A DNA stretch of 64,000 nt from Pseudomonas sp. GR 6-02 (GCF_001655615.1 NZ_CP011567.1:4287001-4351000); one strand, 5' to 3'. Positions 1 through 9,507 are shown, numbered from the stretch's first letter. Notes: generated from the sequence alone by a model not told the origin. Numbers and translations: made by a program.

Positions 1-696
1 GAGCAACCATTGAGCGATTCCGGCGTTCAGGCTGCCGGTGGCCGGGTCTTCCGGCATGCCGTCGCCGGAGATGAATGCACGCACTTCGAACTGCGCCTCA
101 GCACCATCGCGCTCGGGGTGCCATGGCGCGATGACACCGACGGCGAGGCCGAGCATCTGTGCATGATCCGGCTGCAAGTCCAGAATCTGCTGGCGGTCCT
201 CGACCATCACCGCAAGCCAACCGGCACCGTTGTCGACCCATTGCGTGCGCACAATCGCTCCCGGCGCCAATCCGAGGCCCAGCCGTACACGCTCGACCAG
301 CCCGGCGTCCACCGGGCCGGACCTGAGCAACGGTGGCGCGAGAAACGCCAGCTCCGCCCCCTGCCGACGCACTCGCACCAACCCGGCACCGCATTCCTGA
401 ATGATCTCCTCGCCTTTGGGCACCCCACCGGCCTCGAGCCAGGCATGGCAGGTGCCCAGCGTCGGATGACCGGCGAACGGCAACTCTTGCAGGGTGGTGA
501 AGATGCGTACCCGATAGTCGGCCCGGGGGTCTCGAGGTTCGAGCACGAAAGTGGTTTCGCTGAGGTTGGTCCAGTTCGCGAACGCCGCCATGCGTTCATC
601 GCTGAGCTTGTCTGCGCCGAACACCACCGCCAGCGCGTTGCCCTTGAGCACGACGTGGCTGAAGACATCTACTTGCTTGAAATCGAATGAGCTCAT
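1..696 (-). CDS. PhzF family isomerase/epimerase-like protein (3' end cut by window)
   Basis: The reverse strand reads from an ATG at 696 without a stop to base 1, so the C-terminus lies outside the window. The N-terminus (MSSFDFKQVDVF) and the motif LPFAGHPTLGTCHAWL are hallmarks of the PhzF family, whose fold is related to diaminopimelate epimerase. Near the window edge the stretch GDGMPEDPATGSLNAGIAQWL matches the second conserved block. Family members isomerise small metabolites in the cytoplasm; the substrate cannot be read from sequence. It starts only 23 bases after the end of the upstream glutathione-transferase gene, so the two are probably co-transcribed. The family is secure, the function is not. 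Confidence 0.85.
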   Translation of the reverse strand, partial: MSSFDFKQVDVFSHVVLKGNALAVVFGADKLSDERMAAFANWTNLSETTFVLEPRDPRADYRVRIFTTLQELPFAGHPTLGTCHAWLEAGGVPKGEEIIQECGAGLVRVRRQGAELAFLAPPLLRSGPVDAGLVERVRLGLGLAPGAIVRTQWVDNGAGWLAVMVEDRQQILDLQPDHAQMLGLAVGVIAPWHPERDGAEAQFEVRAFISGDGMPEDPATGSLNAGIAQWLL

Positions 697-719
697 TGCC
701 TGCCTTGGTGATGAGGGAT

Positions 720-1427
720 TCAAAGGGATTGCTTGGGGATTTCCAGCCCACGAATCACCGCCGGCCTTGCCAGGAAACGCTCCAGCACGCGAGTGACATT
801 GGGGAAATTCTGGATGCCGACCAGATCACCGGCCTCGTAGAAGCCGATCAGGTTACGCACCCACGGAAAAGTCGCGATGTCGGCAATGGTGTAGCGCTCG
901 CCCATGATCCAGTCGCGCCCTTGCAGACGGCCATCGAGGACCTTGAGCAAGCGCTTGCTTTCGTCGACGTAACGATCACGGGGACGCTTGTCTTCGTAGT
1001 CCTTGCCGGCGAATTTGTTGAAAAAGCCGAGCTGGCCGAACATCGGCCCGATACCGCCCATCTGAAACATCAGCCACTGAAGGGTCTCGTAACGCGCTGC
1101 CGACTCCTGGGCCAGCAGTTGCCCGCTCTTGTCGGCGAGGTAAATCAGAATCGCCCCGGACTCGAACAGCGCCAGCGGTTGGTCGCCCGGGCCGTGGGGG
1201 TCGAGGATCGCCGGAATCTTGTTGTTGGGGTTCAGCGACAGAAACTCAGGGGACAGCTGATCCTGGGTGTCGAAGCCCACACGATGCGGCTCGTAGGGCA
1301 ACCCGATCTCTTCGAGCATGATCGAAACCTTGACGCCATTGGGCGTTGGCAAGGAATAGAGCTGGATCCACTCCGGGTACTGGGCCGGCCATTTTCGAGT
1401 GATGGGGAATGCAGACAAATCGGTCAT
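720..1427 (-). CDS. yghU: YghU/YfcG-type glutathione S-transferase (disulfide-bond oxidoreductase)
   Basis: A 235-residue protein starting MTDLSAFPITRKW. The N-terminal thioredoxin-like domain carries the TPNG motif (in YSLPTPNGVKV) that replaces the usual catalytic Tyr/Ser in nu-class enzymes; E. coli YghU and YfcG bind two glutathiones and reduce disulfides. The helical C-terminal domain holds ERYTIADIATFPWV, the conserved N-capping region. The ATG at 1427 is preferred because residues upstream in the same frame have no family similarity. It lies just upstream of the PhzF gene on the same strand. The role is probably cytoplasmic thiol homeostasis (family knowledge). Confidence 0.88.
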   Translation of the reverse strand: MTDLSAFPITRKWPAQYPEWIQLYSLPTPNGVKVSIMLEEIGLPYEPHRVGFDTQDQLSPEFLSLNPNNKIPAILDPHGPGDQPLALFESGAILIYLADKSGQLLAQESAARYETLQWLMFQMGGIGPMFGQLGFFNKFAGKDYEDKRPRDRYVDESKRLLKVLDGRLQGRDWIMGERYTIADIATFPWVRNLIGFYEAGDLVGIQNFPNVTRVLERFLARPAVIRGLEIPKQSL

Positions 1428-1734
1428 CGGGAGCTTCCACGGGAAAGTCGGAGTGAAGATCATAAGGGGGACGGGGCTAACATGTGTACTGTGCCCATCA
1501 ATCCGAAACATCCTGTCGATAACCTTCCCCCCAATCCGTTCAAGGTTGCCGCTAAAGTGCCAGGCACCTGGCCCGGATCGAAGCTCGAATCGAACCAAAA
1601 GGGCTTCAGCGGACTCTGAGCATTGCCCTGTTAGAAATGGACCGGGTCAACGACATGGCAAACACCCTATGCTAGGCACTTGAGGTGTCAAGGTTTGTCG
1701 GCCTTAACCAAATGCGCTGAAGATTACCTATTCG
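1428..1734. other. Intergenic region between divergent genes
   Basis: About 300 bases separate the divergent yghU and histidine-phosphatase starts. The yghU frame stays open through part of it, but the encoded residues resemble no known N-terminus. I see no strong hairpin or operator; promoters for both genes presumably lie here. Confidence 0.5.
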
Positions 1735-2409
1735 ATGATGAATCCTTTGAAACTCACCAACCGCTTCAAACATCGCGCTTATATCTTCCTGCCCGCTCTG
1801 TTGGCGGCCAGCGCGTTGTTTTTGTCACTGGAGTCCAGTGTAAGCCGCGCCCAACCGGTGGACGGTACACAGACGCTGGTGTTTTTGCGTCACGCGGAAA
1901 AACCGGCCGGCGGCCTGGGTCAGCTCAATTGTCAGGGACTGAACCGCGCCATCGACCTGGCCACCTTGCTGCCGGAAAAATTCGGCAAGGCCAACTACGT
2001 GTTTGCCGCCAACCCGACGCGCAATGTAGAGGAAGGCGAACTGGATAATTCCTACAGTTACATTCGCCCCCTGATGACCATCAGCCCCAGCGCGATCAAG
2101 CTCGGCTTGCCAGTGAACATCGAATTTTCGGCCAACGACACCAGCGACCTGGCCGATGAACTGCTTCGCGACAAGTATCACAACTCGATCATCTATACCG
2201 CCTGGTCTCATGGCTACCTGCCCGAGCTGATCAACAAGGTCGCCGGGGAAGCCGTCGGCTCAGAACAGCGCATCGCCGATGACTGGGCATCCAGCGACTA
2301 TGACTCGCTGTACGTGCTCACGCTGACCTGGCACAACGGCAAGGCCAGCCTGCAGAGCCACCTCTATAAGCAAGGGCTCAATAACGGCCCGGAGACTTGT
2401 CCGACGTAA
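1735..2409 (+). CDS. Secreted histidine phosphatase family protein
   Basis: A 224-residue protein with an N-terminal basic and hydrophobic segment (RFKHRAYIFLPALLAASALFLSL), consistent with a signal peptide or membrane anchor. The catalytic RHG-type motif appears as FLRHAEKP (phospho-acceptor His in RHAEKP), and the second conserved His is in AWSHGYLPEL. This places it in the histidine phosphatase (branch 2 or SixA-like) clan, acting in the periplasm on an unknown phosphate ester. Two ATG codons (1735 and 1738) are possible. It stands alone, ending before a short palindrome. Confidence 0.8.
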   Translation: MMNPLKLTNRFKHRAYIFLPALLAASALFLSLESSVSRAQPVDGTQTLVFLRHAEKPAGGLGQLNCQGLNRAIDLATLLPEKFGKANYVFAANPTRNVEEGELDNSYSYIRPLMTISPSAIKLGLPVNIEFSANDTSDLADELLRDKYHNSIIYTAWSHGYLPELINKVAGEAVGSEQRIADDWASSDYDSLYVLTLTWHNGKASLQSHLYKQGLNNGPETCPT

Positions 2410-2434
2410 GCGGTCGGGCACCTGCCAGGCCTCA

Positions 2435-2452
2435 TCGCGAGCAGGCTCGCGA
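2435..2452. repeat. Short palindrome (REP-like)
   Basis: The sequence TCGCGAGCAGGCTCGCGA folds into a stem between the convergent phosphatase and selU genes. The same core recurs at 21251-21276. It may act as a terminator or REP fragment. Confidence 0.6.
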
Positions 2453-2472
2453 AGGGGCCAGTAAAAACAACA

Positions 2473-3576
2473 TCACCCCCGCTGCTTACCCCGCTCCCGC
2501 AAATATTCGAGAACCGCCCCCCGATCCCCGACAAACTCGATCCGCGCCCCCTTCTTCTCCCGCTGAAACACATACATCGGGTCGTAATACTCACACAGCA
2601 ACCCTTCGATCCAGCCCCGGTGCAAATCCACCGCGCCGCTATTGGCCTGTTCCGCCAGCGCATCCTCCATCAAGGTCAGCATCCGCCGATGACGTTCGCC
2701 GCCCAGGCGTTTCTGGACATTGTTCAGGCTCGCCAACATCCGCTCGGAAAACAGCGCGAAGCCTTCATCGCCATACACCTCGGTGAACTCGGCGCATAAA
2801 TCCACCACGTAATCGCGCAGGATCCGCTCGACGCGCCCTTCCAGGCTGTCTTCCAGCCAGACCATCGGAAACTGCTGCATGCCCTGATACAGCGGCAACG
2901 GCAGCGCACAACTGCCGATCGCGCGGCTCTCGTCTTCGAGCACAAACTGCTCGATACCGCTGGCACGCTTTTTCAGCACGTCCACGGCCAGGCGGTTTTC
3001 AAAGTCGATGTTGGAGGGTTGGCCGGTGGCGCGTTTGCCGAAGCTGGAGCCGCGATGATGGGCATGACCTTCAAGGTCCAGCGCGTTGCTCAATTGCGTG
3101 AGCACCTCGGTCTTGCCGGTGCCGGTCATGCCGCCCAGCAAAACGAAATCGCACTGGGCAACGGCCTGGTCGAGCGTGTCGAGCAAGAAGGTGCGCATGG
3201 CCTTGTAGCCGCCACCGACCCGCGGATAGTCGATGCCCGCTTCGTCCTTGAGCCACTGCTGGGTGATCTGCGAACGCAGCCCACCGCGAAAACAATACAA
3301 ATAGCCATCCGGATGCGCCCGGGCAAAATCGGCCCAGGCCTGGATACGCTCGGCCTTGGTCGCGCCGGCCACCAATTGATGCCCCAGCGTGATGGCGGCT
3401 TGCTGACCGTGTTGCTTGTAGCAAGTGCCGACCCGTTGCCGCTCGTGGTCATTCATCAGCGGCAGGTTGACCACACCGGGGAATGAGCCCTTGAGGAATT
3501 CGATCGGCGCGCGCACATCCATCATCGGCCGGTCGTTGAGGAAGATGTCGCGGTAATCGGTGAAGTCTCTGGACAT
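2473..3576 (-). CDS. selU: tRNA 2-selenouridine synthase
   Basis: A 367-residue cytoplasmic enzyme (YbbB/MnmH) that replaces sulfur by selenium in 2-thiouridine at wobble U34 of tRNAs, using selenophosphate. The N-terminal rhodanese domain carries the catalytic Cys at about residue 95 in [10 protein letters not shown]. The C-terminal P-loop domain has the Walker A motif GGMTGTGKT (residues 148-156). The ATG at 3576 shares one base with the TGA of selD, so the two are translationally coupled and SelD supplies the substrate. The TTG three bases upstream is a less likely start. Confidence 0.95.
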   Translation of the reverse strand: MSRDFTDYRDIFLNDRPMMDVRAPIEFLKGSFPGVVNLPLMNDHERQRVGTCYKQHGQQAAITLGHQLVAGATKAERIQAWADFARAHPDGYLYCFRGGLRSQITQQWLKDEAGIDYPRVGGGYKAMRTFLLDTLDQAVAQCDFVLLGGMTGTGKTEVLTQLSNALDLEGHAHHRGSSFGKRATGQPSNIDFENRLAVDVLKKRASGIEQFVLEDESRAIGSCALPLPLYQGMQQFPMVWLEDSLEGRVERILRDYVVDLCAEFTEVYGDEGFALFSERMLASLNNVQKRLGGERHRRMLTLMEDALAEQANSGAVDLHRGWIEGLLCEYYDPMYVFQREKKGARIEFVGDRGAVLEYLRERGKQRG

Positions 3577-4610
3577 CAAACCACCTCAACCGCGTGGGTC
3601 TGTCGCTCAACCAGTTCGCCGATCGGCTGAAGGGCCAGCCCAAGTTCGGCCGCCACCGCCAGGAACGCTGCGTCGCCTTCGGGCGTGACTGCAATCAGCA
3701 AACCGCCGCTGGTCTGCGGGTCGCAGAGCACGCGTTTGTGCAACTCCTGGAGCCGGCCGACCTTGCTGGCGTAGCTGTCGAAATTGCGCAGTGTGCCGCC
3801 GGGCACGCAGCCCTGATCGAGGTAATACTCGACGCCCGGCAGGCGCGGCACACGGTCATAGCCGATGCGGGCGGTCACGTTGCTGCCGTCGGCCATTTCC
3901 ACCAGATGCCCGAGCAGGCCGAAACCGGTGACGTCAGTCATTGCGGTCACGCCATCGAGCTTGCCAAAACGGCTTCCGGGTTTGTTCAGGGTGCACATCC
4001 AGTCGCGGGCCAGGCCGATGTCGGCATTGCGCAACTTGCCCTTTTTCTCGGCGGTGGTGAGGATGCCGATGCCCAAGGGTTTGGTGAGATAGAGCAGGCA
4101 TCCGGCGGTGGCAGTGTCGTTGCGCTTCATGTGGCGCTTTTCCACCAGTCCGGTCACGGCCAGGCCGAAGATCGGCTCAGGTGCGTCGATGGAATGGCCG
4201 CCGGCCAGGGGGATTCCCGCTTCATCGCAGACCGACCGCCCGCCGCGAATCACTTCCCGGGCAATCTCCGGCGCCAGCACATTGACCGGCCAGCCGAGGA
4301 TCGCAATTGCCATCAACGGATCGCCGCCCATGGCGTAAATGTCGCTGATGGCGTTGGTGGCGGCGATACGGCCGAAATCGAACGGATCGTCGACGATCGG
4401 CATAAAGAAGTCAGTGGTCGACACCACGCCGCGCTCTTCATCGATGGCATACACCGCCGCGTCATCGCGCGAGGCGTTGCCAACCCAGAGTTTCGGGTCC
4501 AGGTTCTGCGCCCCGCTGCCGGCCAGAATCACCTCCAGCACCTGGGGCGAAATCTTGCAGCCGCAACCTGCGCCGTGGCTGTATTGGGTCAGACGTATCG
4601 GCTCGCTCAT
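3576..4610 (-). CDS. selD: Selenide, water dikinase (selenophosphate synthase)
   Basis: A 344-residue enzyme making selenophosphate from selenide and ATP. The N-terminal SHGAGCGCK motif contains the catalytic Cys (residue 16) and Lys (residue 19). This is the Cys form; no in-frame TGA for selenocysteine is present. [24 protein letters not shown] is the conserved nucleotide and metal-binding block. The ATG at 4610 has AAGG eight bases upstream; a GTG at 4619 is an alternative. It forms an operon with selU. No selAB genes are in the window, so its use here is assured only for tRNA selenation. Confidence 0.95.
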   Translation of the reverse strand: MSEPIRLTQYSHGAGCGCKISPQVLEVILAGSGAQNLDPKLWVGNASRDDAAVYAIDEERGVVSTTDFFMPIVDDPFDFGRIAATNAISDIYAMGGDPLMAIAILGWPVNVLAPEIAREVIRGGRSVCDEAGIPLAGGHSIDAPEPIFGLAVTGLVEKRHMKRNDTATAGCLLYLTKPLGIGILTTAEKKGKLRNADIGLARDWMCTLNKPGSRFGKLDGVTAMTDVTGFGLLGHLVEMADGSNVTARIGYDRVPRLPGVEYYLDQGCVPGGTLRNFDSYASKVGRLQELHKRVLCDPQTSGGLLIAVTPEGDAAFLAVAAELGLALQPIGELVERQTHAVEVV

Positions 4611-4918
4611 GGGATGCACCTTGTGAAGTCAATGGCGAGGATTCTACAGCAACCCCATTTGGCAGAAGCCGCGTAAGAACGATCTTTGTGCAGCGAAACT
4701 CACTTTGGTGCATTCAGCTCCCCCGCCTTTCCCCCGCCCCTCGAAATCCTTGACCAAAAGGACAGCAAAACCGCCAATTCCTCCGGCTTTTCAGCGCATT
4801 GCGAAAATTGGTATAGCTTGTGCAAACGTTTGCGAGCCGCCGATACCGGCCTGTTCGCCACTTAAACCGCACAAGCCCGCACCACCGGGGCTTCGATCCG
4901 CACGAAAAGGGACTTTTA
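4611..4918. other. Intergenic region upstream of selD and the porin gene
   Basis: About 300 bases between divergent selD and the Tsx-like gene. It contains a purine-rich Shine-Dalgarno (AAAAGGGA) just before 4919. I see no convincing riboswitch, repeat or further ORF. Confidence 0.5.
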
Positions 4919-5875
4919 ATGCATTGCACCTCCAGTCGCGTGACTTGCTCGCGCACGTTTGCTGTTTCCTTGCTGTTGGCCAGCGTTACAGGACTACTCA
5001 GCAGCTCCGCGTTGGCCCAACCGACCACCACCGAAGAATCCGCCCAGGGCGAAGCCCTCAGCCCTGAAGCCAACCCACCAAAAAAAGGCGCGTACCTGTC
5101 GGACTGGTTCAATCAGGACCTGACCGTCATCGGCAGCAAGGACATCAGTTTCGGCCCGCAACCGGCCGACGACATCTACTTGGAATACGAGTACTTCGGC
5201 CGCAAGGGGCCGTTCGAGTTGTACGGCTACATCGACATTCCGAAGATCTTCGACATCGGCAACAGCCATGACAAAGGCGTATGGGACCACGGCTCGCCAG
5301 TGTTCATGGAGCACGAACCGCGGATTTCCATCGACTACCTGGCCGGCCGCAGTCTGGCTGTAGGGCCGTTCAAGGAATGGTACGTGGCGTTCGACTGGAT
5401 CTACGACCACGGCAGCAACCGCGCCAACCGCGCCAACACGCTGTACAGCGGCCTCGGCACCGACATCGACACCCATTCGCGGGTCAACCTGTCGGCCAAC
5501 TTCTACGGTCGCTACCAGTGGGAAAACTACGGCGCCAGTAACGAGTATTCGTGGGACGGCTACCGCGCCCAGCTCAAATACATCGTGCCCATCAGCAGTT
5601 TCAGCAACGGCGCTTCGTTGACCTACATCGGTTTCACCAACTTCGACTTCGGCTCCGATCTGCACAAGGACAACCCGGCCCGCACCGCCAATGCCACCGT
5701 GGCCACCAACGTGTTGCTCTACGCCTTCACCCACTTGCGTTTCACCCTGGTCGGCCGTTACTTCCACAACGGCGGCAACTGGGAGGACGGCAGTGAGTTG
5801 AATTTCGGCGACGGCGACTTCCGCGCCCGTTCCAACGGCTGGGGTTACTACGCCGGTGTCGGCTATCAGTTTTAA
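4919..5875 (+). CDS. Tsx-like nucleoside-specific outer-membrane channel
   Basis: A 318-residue protein with a signal peptide ending around SSSALAQP and a beta-barrel of alternating aromatic residues ending in the typical C-terminal Phe (YYAGVGYQF). The mature start GAYLSDWFNQDLTVIGSKD and the segment FELYGYIDIPKIF match the Tsx/OmpK nucleoside porin family. The gene is 24 bases upstream of a secreted nucleoside-related protein, supporting a role in nucleoside uptake. The ATG at 4919 follows AAAAGGGA. Confidence 0.82.
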   Translation: MHCTSSRVTCSRTFAVSLLLASVTGLLSSSALAQPTTTEESAQGEALSPEANPPKKGAYLSDWFNQDLTVIGSKDISFGPQPADDIYLEYEYFGRKGPFELYGYIDIPKIFDIGNSHDKGVWDHGSPVFMEHEPRISIDYLAGRSLAVGPFKEWYVAFDWIYDHGSNRANRANTLYSGLGTDIDTHSRVNLSANFYGRYQWENYGASNEYSWDGYRAQLKYIVPISSFSNGASLTYIGFTNFDFGSDLHKDNPARTANATVATNVLLYAFTHLRFTLVGRYFHNGGNWEDGSELNFGDGDFRARSNGWGYYAGVGYQF

Positions 5876-5899
5876 GGCTCATTTGAATCAGGAGGTTTT

Positions 5900-6934
5900 A
5901 TGAAAGCAATGACGCGTATTTCCCTGTCTGTCGGTTTTGCGGCAAGCACCCTGCTCTCTTCCTCTGCCTGGGCGGTAGAAGCGCCGATCCAGCCGAAAGT
6001 GATGCTGATCACTATGTTCGCTCCCGAGGCGCAGAACTGGATCGATCGCCTGGAACTCAAGCAGGAAGTGCGAGTACCGGGCCTGTCCGCCGAGTACCCG
6101 AACATTCGCTGCAACATCGAACAGGTATGCCTGATGGTCACCGGCATGGGCCAGACCAATGCGGCGGCCTCGACCCTGGCCCTGGCGCTGTCGCCGAAAT
6201 TCGACCTGCGCAAAAGTTACTTCCTGATCGCCGGGATTGCCGGCATCAGCCCGAAACACGGGACCCTCGGCACCACCGCGTGGGCGCACTACCTGGTGGA
6301 GTTCGGCACCCAGTGGGAACTGGACTCCCGGGACGCGCCGAAAGACTGGCCGACCGGTTACCTGGGCATCAACACCAAAGGCCCGAACGAAAAACCGCCG
6401 CTGGATTACAAGACCGAAGTCTTCGAACTCAATCCGAAGTTGCAGGCCAAAGCCTTCGCCCTGAGCCACAAGGTCGAACTGAGCGAGAGCAAGGAGTCGG
6501 CGGCGTGGCGCTTGAAGTATCCGTCGGCCCCGGCCAATCAGCCGCCGGTGGTGACCCAGTGCGACACGCTGGCGGGCAATACCTGGTTTTCCGGGACGCG
6601 CTTGAGTGAGCGGGCGGAAGTCTGGACAAAATTGCTGACCAACAACGAAGGTGTCTACTGCACCACTCAGCAGGAAGACAACTCCACCTACGAGGCACTG
6701 CTGCGGGCCAGTCGCGAAGGTCTGGTGGATGTCCGCCGTTTGGCGGTGGTACGCGCCGGTTCCGACTTCGACCGGCCCGCGCCGGGCCAGAGCGAGGTGG
6801 ATAACCTGCTCAAATACGCCGATCAGGGCGGGTTTGTGCCGGCACTGGAGAACCTGTACCGCACGGGGAATCCGTTGGTGCAGGAGATTCTGAAGAATTG
6901 GTCGGCTTGGGAGAAAGGCGTGCCTGAGGCTTGA
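5900..6934 (+). CDS. Secreted NUP-family 'purine nucleoside permease' protein
   Basis: A 344-residue protein with a cleavable signal peptide (SSSAWAVEAP) and a strong Shine-Dalgarno (CAGGAGG). The family name comes from a fungal purine nucleoside permease, but the mature protein has no obvious transmembrane helix. The blocks VCLMVTGMGQTNAAASTLAL and YFLIAGIAGISPKHG resemble the nucleoside phosphorylase/nucleosidase fold. Encoded immediately after a Tsx-like channel, it is more plausibly a periplasmic nucleoside-binding or cleaving protein. The family call is firm and the activity is inferred. Confidence 0.8.
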   Translation: MKAMTRISLSVGFAASTLLSSSAWAVEAPIQPKVMLITMFAPEAQNWIDRLELKQEVRVPGLSAEYPNIRCNIEQVCLMVTGMGQTNAAASTLALALSPKFDLRKSYFLIAGIAGISPKHGTLGTTAWAHYLVEFGTQWELDSRDAPKDWPTGYLGINTKGPNEKPPLDYKTEVFELNPKLQAKAFALSHKVELSESKESAAWRLKYPSAPANQPPVVTQCDTLAGNTWFSGTRLSERAEVWTKLLTNNEGVYCTTQQEDNSTYEALLRASREGLVDVRRLAVVRAGSDFDRPAPGQSEVDNLLKYADQGGFVPALENLYRTGNPLVQEILKNWSAWEKGVPEA

Positions 6935-6952
6935 GTTCGGCTTGAGGACGCT

Positions 6953-7022
6953 TTCGCGGGCAAGCCTCGCTCCTACGGTTCGAAATCGACACCAACCTGT
7001 AGGAGCGAGGCTTGCCCGCGAA
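6953..7022. repeat. REP-type inverted repeat, possible bidirectional terminator
   Basis: Two 23-base arms (6953-6975 and 7000-7022) containing GGGCAAGCCTCGCTCC are perfect inverted copies separated by 24 bases. It sits between two convergent genes. Confidence 0.85.
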
Positions 7023-7027
7023 GCTCT

Positions 7028-7984
7028 TTACGGCAACAAAATCACCTTGTCGCCACTGCCCTGATTCACCTCGGCATACCGTTCCAGCCCCTCGGCCAAC
7101 GGCGATTCAACTAGCCCTTCCGGCAACGGCAACAGGCCCTGATCGAAAAAGCTTCCGAACTGTTCGAGCATCGCCGCACACGCCTGAACCCCGTACAGCA
7201 ACGAATTGATCCCCACCACCGAACCGCCCTTGCGATACAGCGCCAGGGCCGGCAATTGCACATGCCCATCCGCCGGCGCGGCGATGATTGCGATGCGACC
7301 GAACGCGGCCAGCGCCGGGACCGAGGCCGGTAGCCAGAAACCGGTGGTGTCGAAGATCACGTCGGCACCGCCGGCATACACGGCGTTGACCTGTGCGCCC
7401 AGGTCCTCAGGCTTATCCAGTTGCAGCGTCTGATAACCCTGAGCCTGCAAATCCTTGACCTGCTCCGGCCGCCGCGCCGCCGCCAGCACTTGGGCGCCCC
7501 GGACTTTGGCCAGCGCCAATGCTGCGCTGCCCACCGCCCCGCCGCCGATCACCAACAACCGCGTTCCGGTCGTGACAAGACTGCGCTCCAGCGCATCCCA
7601 CGCCGTGGTGTACGGCACACCGAGGCTGGCAGCCTGGGCAAAGCTCAGATGCGTCGGCTTCAGCGCCACGCCATTGGCCGGCAGTTTGACGAATTGCGCG
7701 TGGGAACCGTCGGCAAAGAAGCCCAGCTCCCGGCCGGTGCCCCAGACTTCCTGGCCGATCAGCGCCTGCGGGCCTTCGACGACGATACCGGCGAAATCAC
7801 GCCCGGGAATCCGCGGCAATGTGGTGTAGGGAAAGCGCCCCAGTACGTTTTTCACATCGCTGGGATTGAGGCCCGCCGCCTTGATCTGGACCAGCACTTC
7901 GTCAGCGCCGGGAACGGGGGTGGGCACCTCAACGTAGCGCAGGGCCGAGAGGTCGCCGGTTTTGTCGAATTGCAGTGCTTTCAT
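7028..7984 (-). CDS. Quinone oxidoreductase-like medium-chain dehydrogenase
   Basis: A 318-residue NADPH-dependent MDR-family oxidoreductase. The N-terminal GroES-like domain includes AAGLNPSDVKNVLGRF and the Rossmann fold has LLVIGGGAVGSAALALA. The structural and catalytic zinc cysteines of true alcohol dehydrogenases are absent, so it belongs to the zinc-free quinone oxidoreductase branch. The ATG at 7984 (MKALQFDKTGDL) is the canonical family start; longer upstream reading has no support. It lies downstream of a XapX mini-protein and an AraC regulator on the same strand. Confidence 0.87.
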   Translation of the reverse strand: MKALQFDKTGDLSALRYVEVPTPVPGADEVLVQIKAAGLNPSDVKNVLGRFPYTTLPRIPGRDFAGIVVEGPQALIGQEVWGTGRELGFFADGSHAQFVKLPANGVALKPTHLSFAQAASLGVPYTTAWDALERSLVTTGTRLLVIGGGAVGSAALALAKVRGAQVLAAARRPEQVKDLQAQGYQTLQLDKPEDLGAQVNAVYAGGADVIFDTTGFWLPASVPALAAFGRIAIIAAPADGHVQLPALALYRKGGSVVGINSLLYGVQACAAMLEQFGSFFDQGLLPLPEGLVESPLAEGLERYAEVNQGSGDKVILLP

Positions 7985-8013
7985 GGGCATTTCCACCAAA
8001 TGGATAAGAGGTT

Positions 8014-8187
8014 TCAGGAGATCCAGCCCGCCACCAGTTGCCGACCCAAGGGCCACAACTGCTCACCGGCAAGCATGCCCAGCAGGCCCACCAGCGCGAT
8101 GGCCGGCGGTGCGGGGGAACGAAAATCCAGCGCGCCATAGAGCAGGCCGACGCCCAGACCGATACCCAACGAGATAAGGTAGTTCAT
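8014..8187 (-). CDS. XapX domain (DUF1427) mini membrane protein
   Basis: A 57-residue protein starting MNYLISLGIGLGVGLLYGAL with two hydrophobic segments separated by FRSPAPPAIALVGLLGM. The SPAPP motif between two helices is diagnostic of the XapX/DUF1427 family, often found next to short transporters or oxidoreductases; its function is unknown. It starts at an ATG at 8187 and ends 29 bases before the dehydrogenase, so it is probably co-transcribed with it. Confidence 0.85.
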   Translation of the reverse strand: MNYLISLGIGLGVGLLYGALDFRSPAPPAIALVGLLGMLAGEQLWPLGRQLVAGWIS

Positions 8188-8283
8188 GACAGACTCCGTG
8201 GCATAAGAGGGTATGCGCAGAGTCTAGAGAGAGGTCGCCACGGACGTCGGCCAAGTACTTCTGAATGTCGGCCAAAGCGCTTT

Positions 8284-9072
8284 TTACGCAGCGCCGCCCC
8301 GTTGCTGGCTCACGCAAAACTGCGAAGGCGCGACACCCAGTTCCCGGCGGAACATGTCGCTGAAGCTGCTCGGCGAATAACCCAGTTCCCGGGCTATCGC
8401 ACTGACCGGTACGCCCTGAATCAATTCGGCCGCCGCGGTCGCCAGTTGCACCTGCCGCCGCCATTCGGCGAAGCCCATGCCCAAACCGTCCTTGAACAAC
8501 CGCGCCAGGGTACGCACGCTGGCACCGGCATTTTCGGCGTGCTGCTCGAAGGGAATGTCCAGCGACGGTGAGGCCATGACCGCCTGGCACAAGTTCATCA
8601 GCCGCCGGTCGGAATCGTCCGGTAGCGGTATTTTCAGCAATGAGCGCCGGGCGCGCTTGAGCTCCAGCAAGGCCAGGCCGACCAGCGCGTCGTAGTAATC
8701 CGGGGCACCGTCGTCGCCCTGCTCCACCAACCCGACGATCAGTTCGCGCAGCAAGCCGCCGACTTCAATCACTTGCACACTGTCGTCCAGTGTCGCCGCC
8801 AATGACGGCCGCAGGTAGATGTTGCGCATCTGCAAGTCAGAGACCACGCGAATCCCGTGCGGCACACCCGGCGGCAGCCAGACCGCCCGTTGCGGCGGCA
8901 CCACCAGTGCTTCATGGGGTGTCTCGACCCACATCACGCCGCTCATCGCGTACAGCAACTGGCCCCACACATGTTCGTGAGGCTCGATATACAACCCACG
9001 CGGGTAAGTACGTGCCAGCGGTTGCACCGGCACATCGGTATCGCTTAAATCAGGGGGTGCGGCCTTGGCCAT
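8284..9072 (-). CDS. AraC-family transcriptional regulator with cupin sensor domain
   Basis: A 262-residue regulator. The N-terminal half is a cupin-like ligand domain (HEHVWGQLLYAMSGVMWVET, LPPGVPHGIRV). The C-terminal half is a double helix-turn-helix with the typical SISAIARELGYSPSSFSDMFRRELG-like block (here VSAIARELGYSPSSFSDMF). It probably controls the downstream XapX-dehydrogenase pair, which lies 97 bases away on the same strand. The ligand is unknown. Confidence 0.88.
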   Translation of the reverse strand: MAKAAPPDLSDTDVPVQPLARTYPRGLYIEPHEHVWGQLLYAMSGVMWVETPHEALVVPPQRAVWLPPGVPHGIRVVSDLQMRNIYLRPSLAATLDDSVQVIEVGGLLRELIVGLVEQGDDGAPDYYDALVGLALLELKRARRSLLKIPLPDDSDRRLMNLCQAVMASPSLDIPFEQHAENAGASVRTLARLFKDGLGMGFAEWRRQVQLATAAAELIQGVPVSAIARELGYSPSSFSDMFRRELGVAPSQFCVSQQRGGAA

Positions 9073-9217
9073 AGGCTAGGATCATTGAGGGGCGGAAAGG
9101 CTCCATGGTAGCGAGGCCTGCGACGTGTCGCCAGTCGCTGTAACCGACTGACAATCCGACTGAATTTTTCGCGCGCCTGGCGATCCTTCTATTACAACAG
9201 GGAGGAATACAGGTTTT

Positions 9218-9445
9218 ATGAACAACGCAAAACTTTTCGTCATTGAATACACACTTCATGGCAAGCCCAAGTCTTTCATCATCCGCCAGGACAAAATGGA
9301 CAACGCAGAAGCCTGGCACTGGGCAAGTTGCGACGCCGGAATAGGCCGGATCCCGCGTTTTGGCCGTGAGCGGGTGCAAAAGACCAGCAAACCTGTGGCG
9401 GAAAAATTCGGCGTCGAGAATGTGACCTGGCGGCCGACGAGTTGA
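9218..9445 (+). CDS. Small conserved hypothetical protein
   Basis: A 75-residue ORF beginning MNNAKLFVIEYTLHGK, preceded by AGGGAGGAATACAGG, a strong ribosome binding region, and followed by an intrinsic terminator. The charged, aromatic-rich sequence contains no signal peptide or known motif (GIGRIPRFGRERVQ is its most distinctive stretch). It resembles small uncharacterised proteins common in Pseudomonas (possibly DUF6555, from memory). Translation signals make it a credible gene, but I cannot assign a function. Confidence 0.75.
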   Translation: MNNAKLFVIEYTLHGKPKSFIIRQDKMDNAEAWHWASCDAGIGRIPRFGRERVQKTSKPVAEKFGVENVTWRPTS

Positions 9446-9476
9446 GCTTTGAAAGGGAGAGTGAATATTCAAACTG

Positions 9477-9507
9477 AAAGTGGAGCCGCAGCGGCTCCAC
9501 TTTTTTG
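9477..9507. terminator. Bidirectional intrinsic terminator
   Basis: AAAGTGGAGCC and GGCTCCACTTT pair around a 5-base loop and are followed by a T-run. It sits between the small 9218-9445 gene and the convergent metallothionein gene, so it can serve both. Confidence 0.88.

Noticed and set aside
3576..4610. Possible selenocysteine codon in selD
   Set aside because: The catalytic position is a Cys codon and the frame has no internal TGA.
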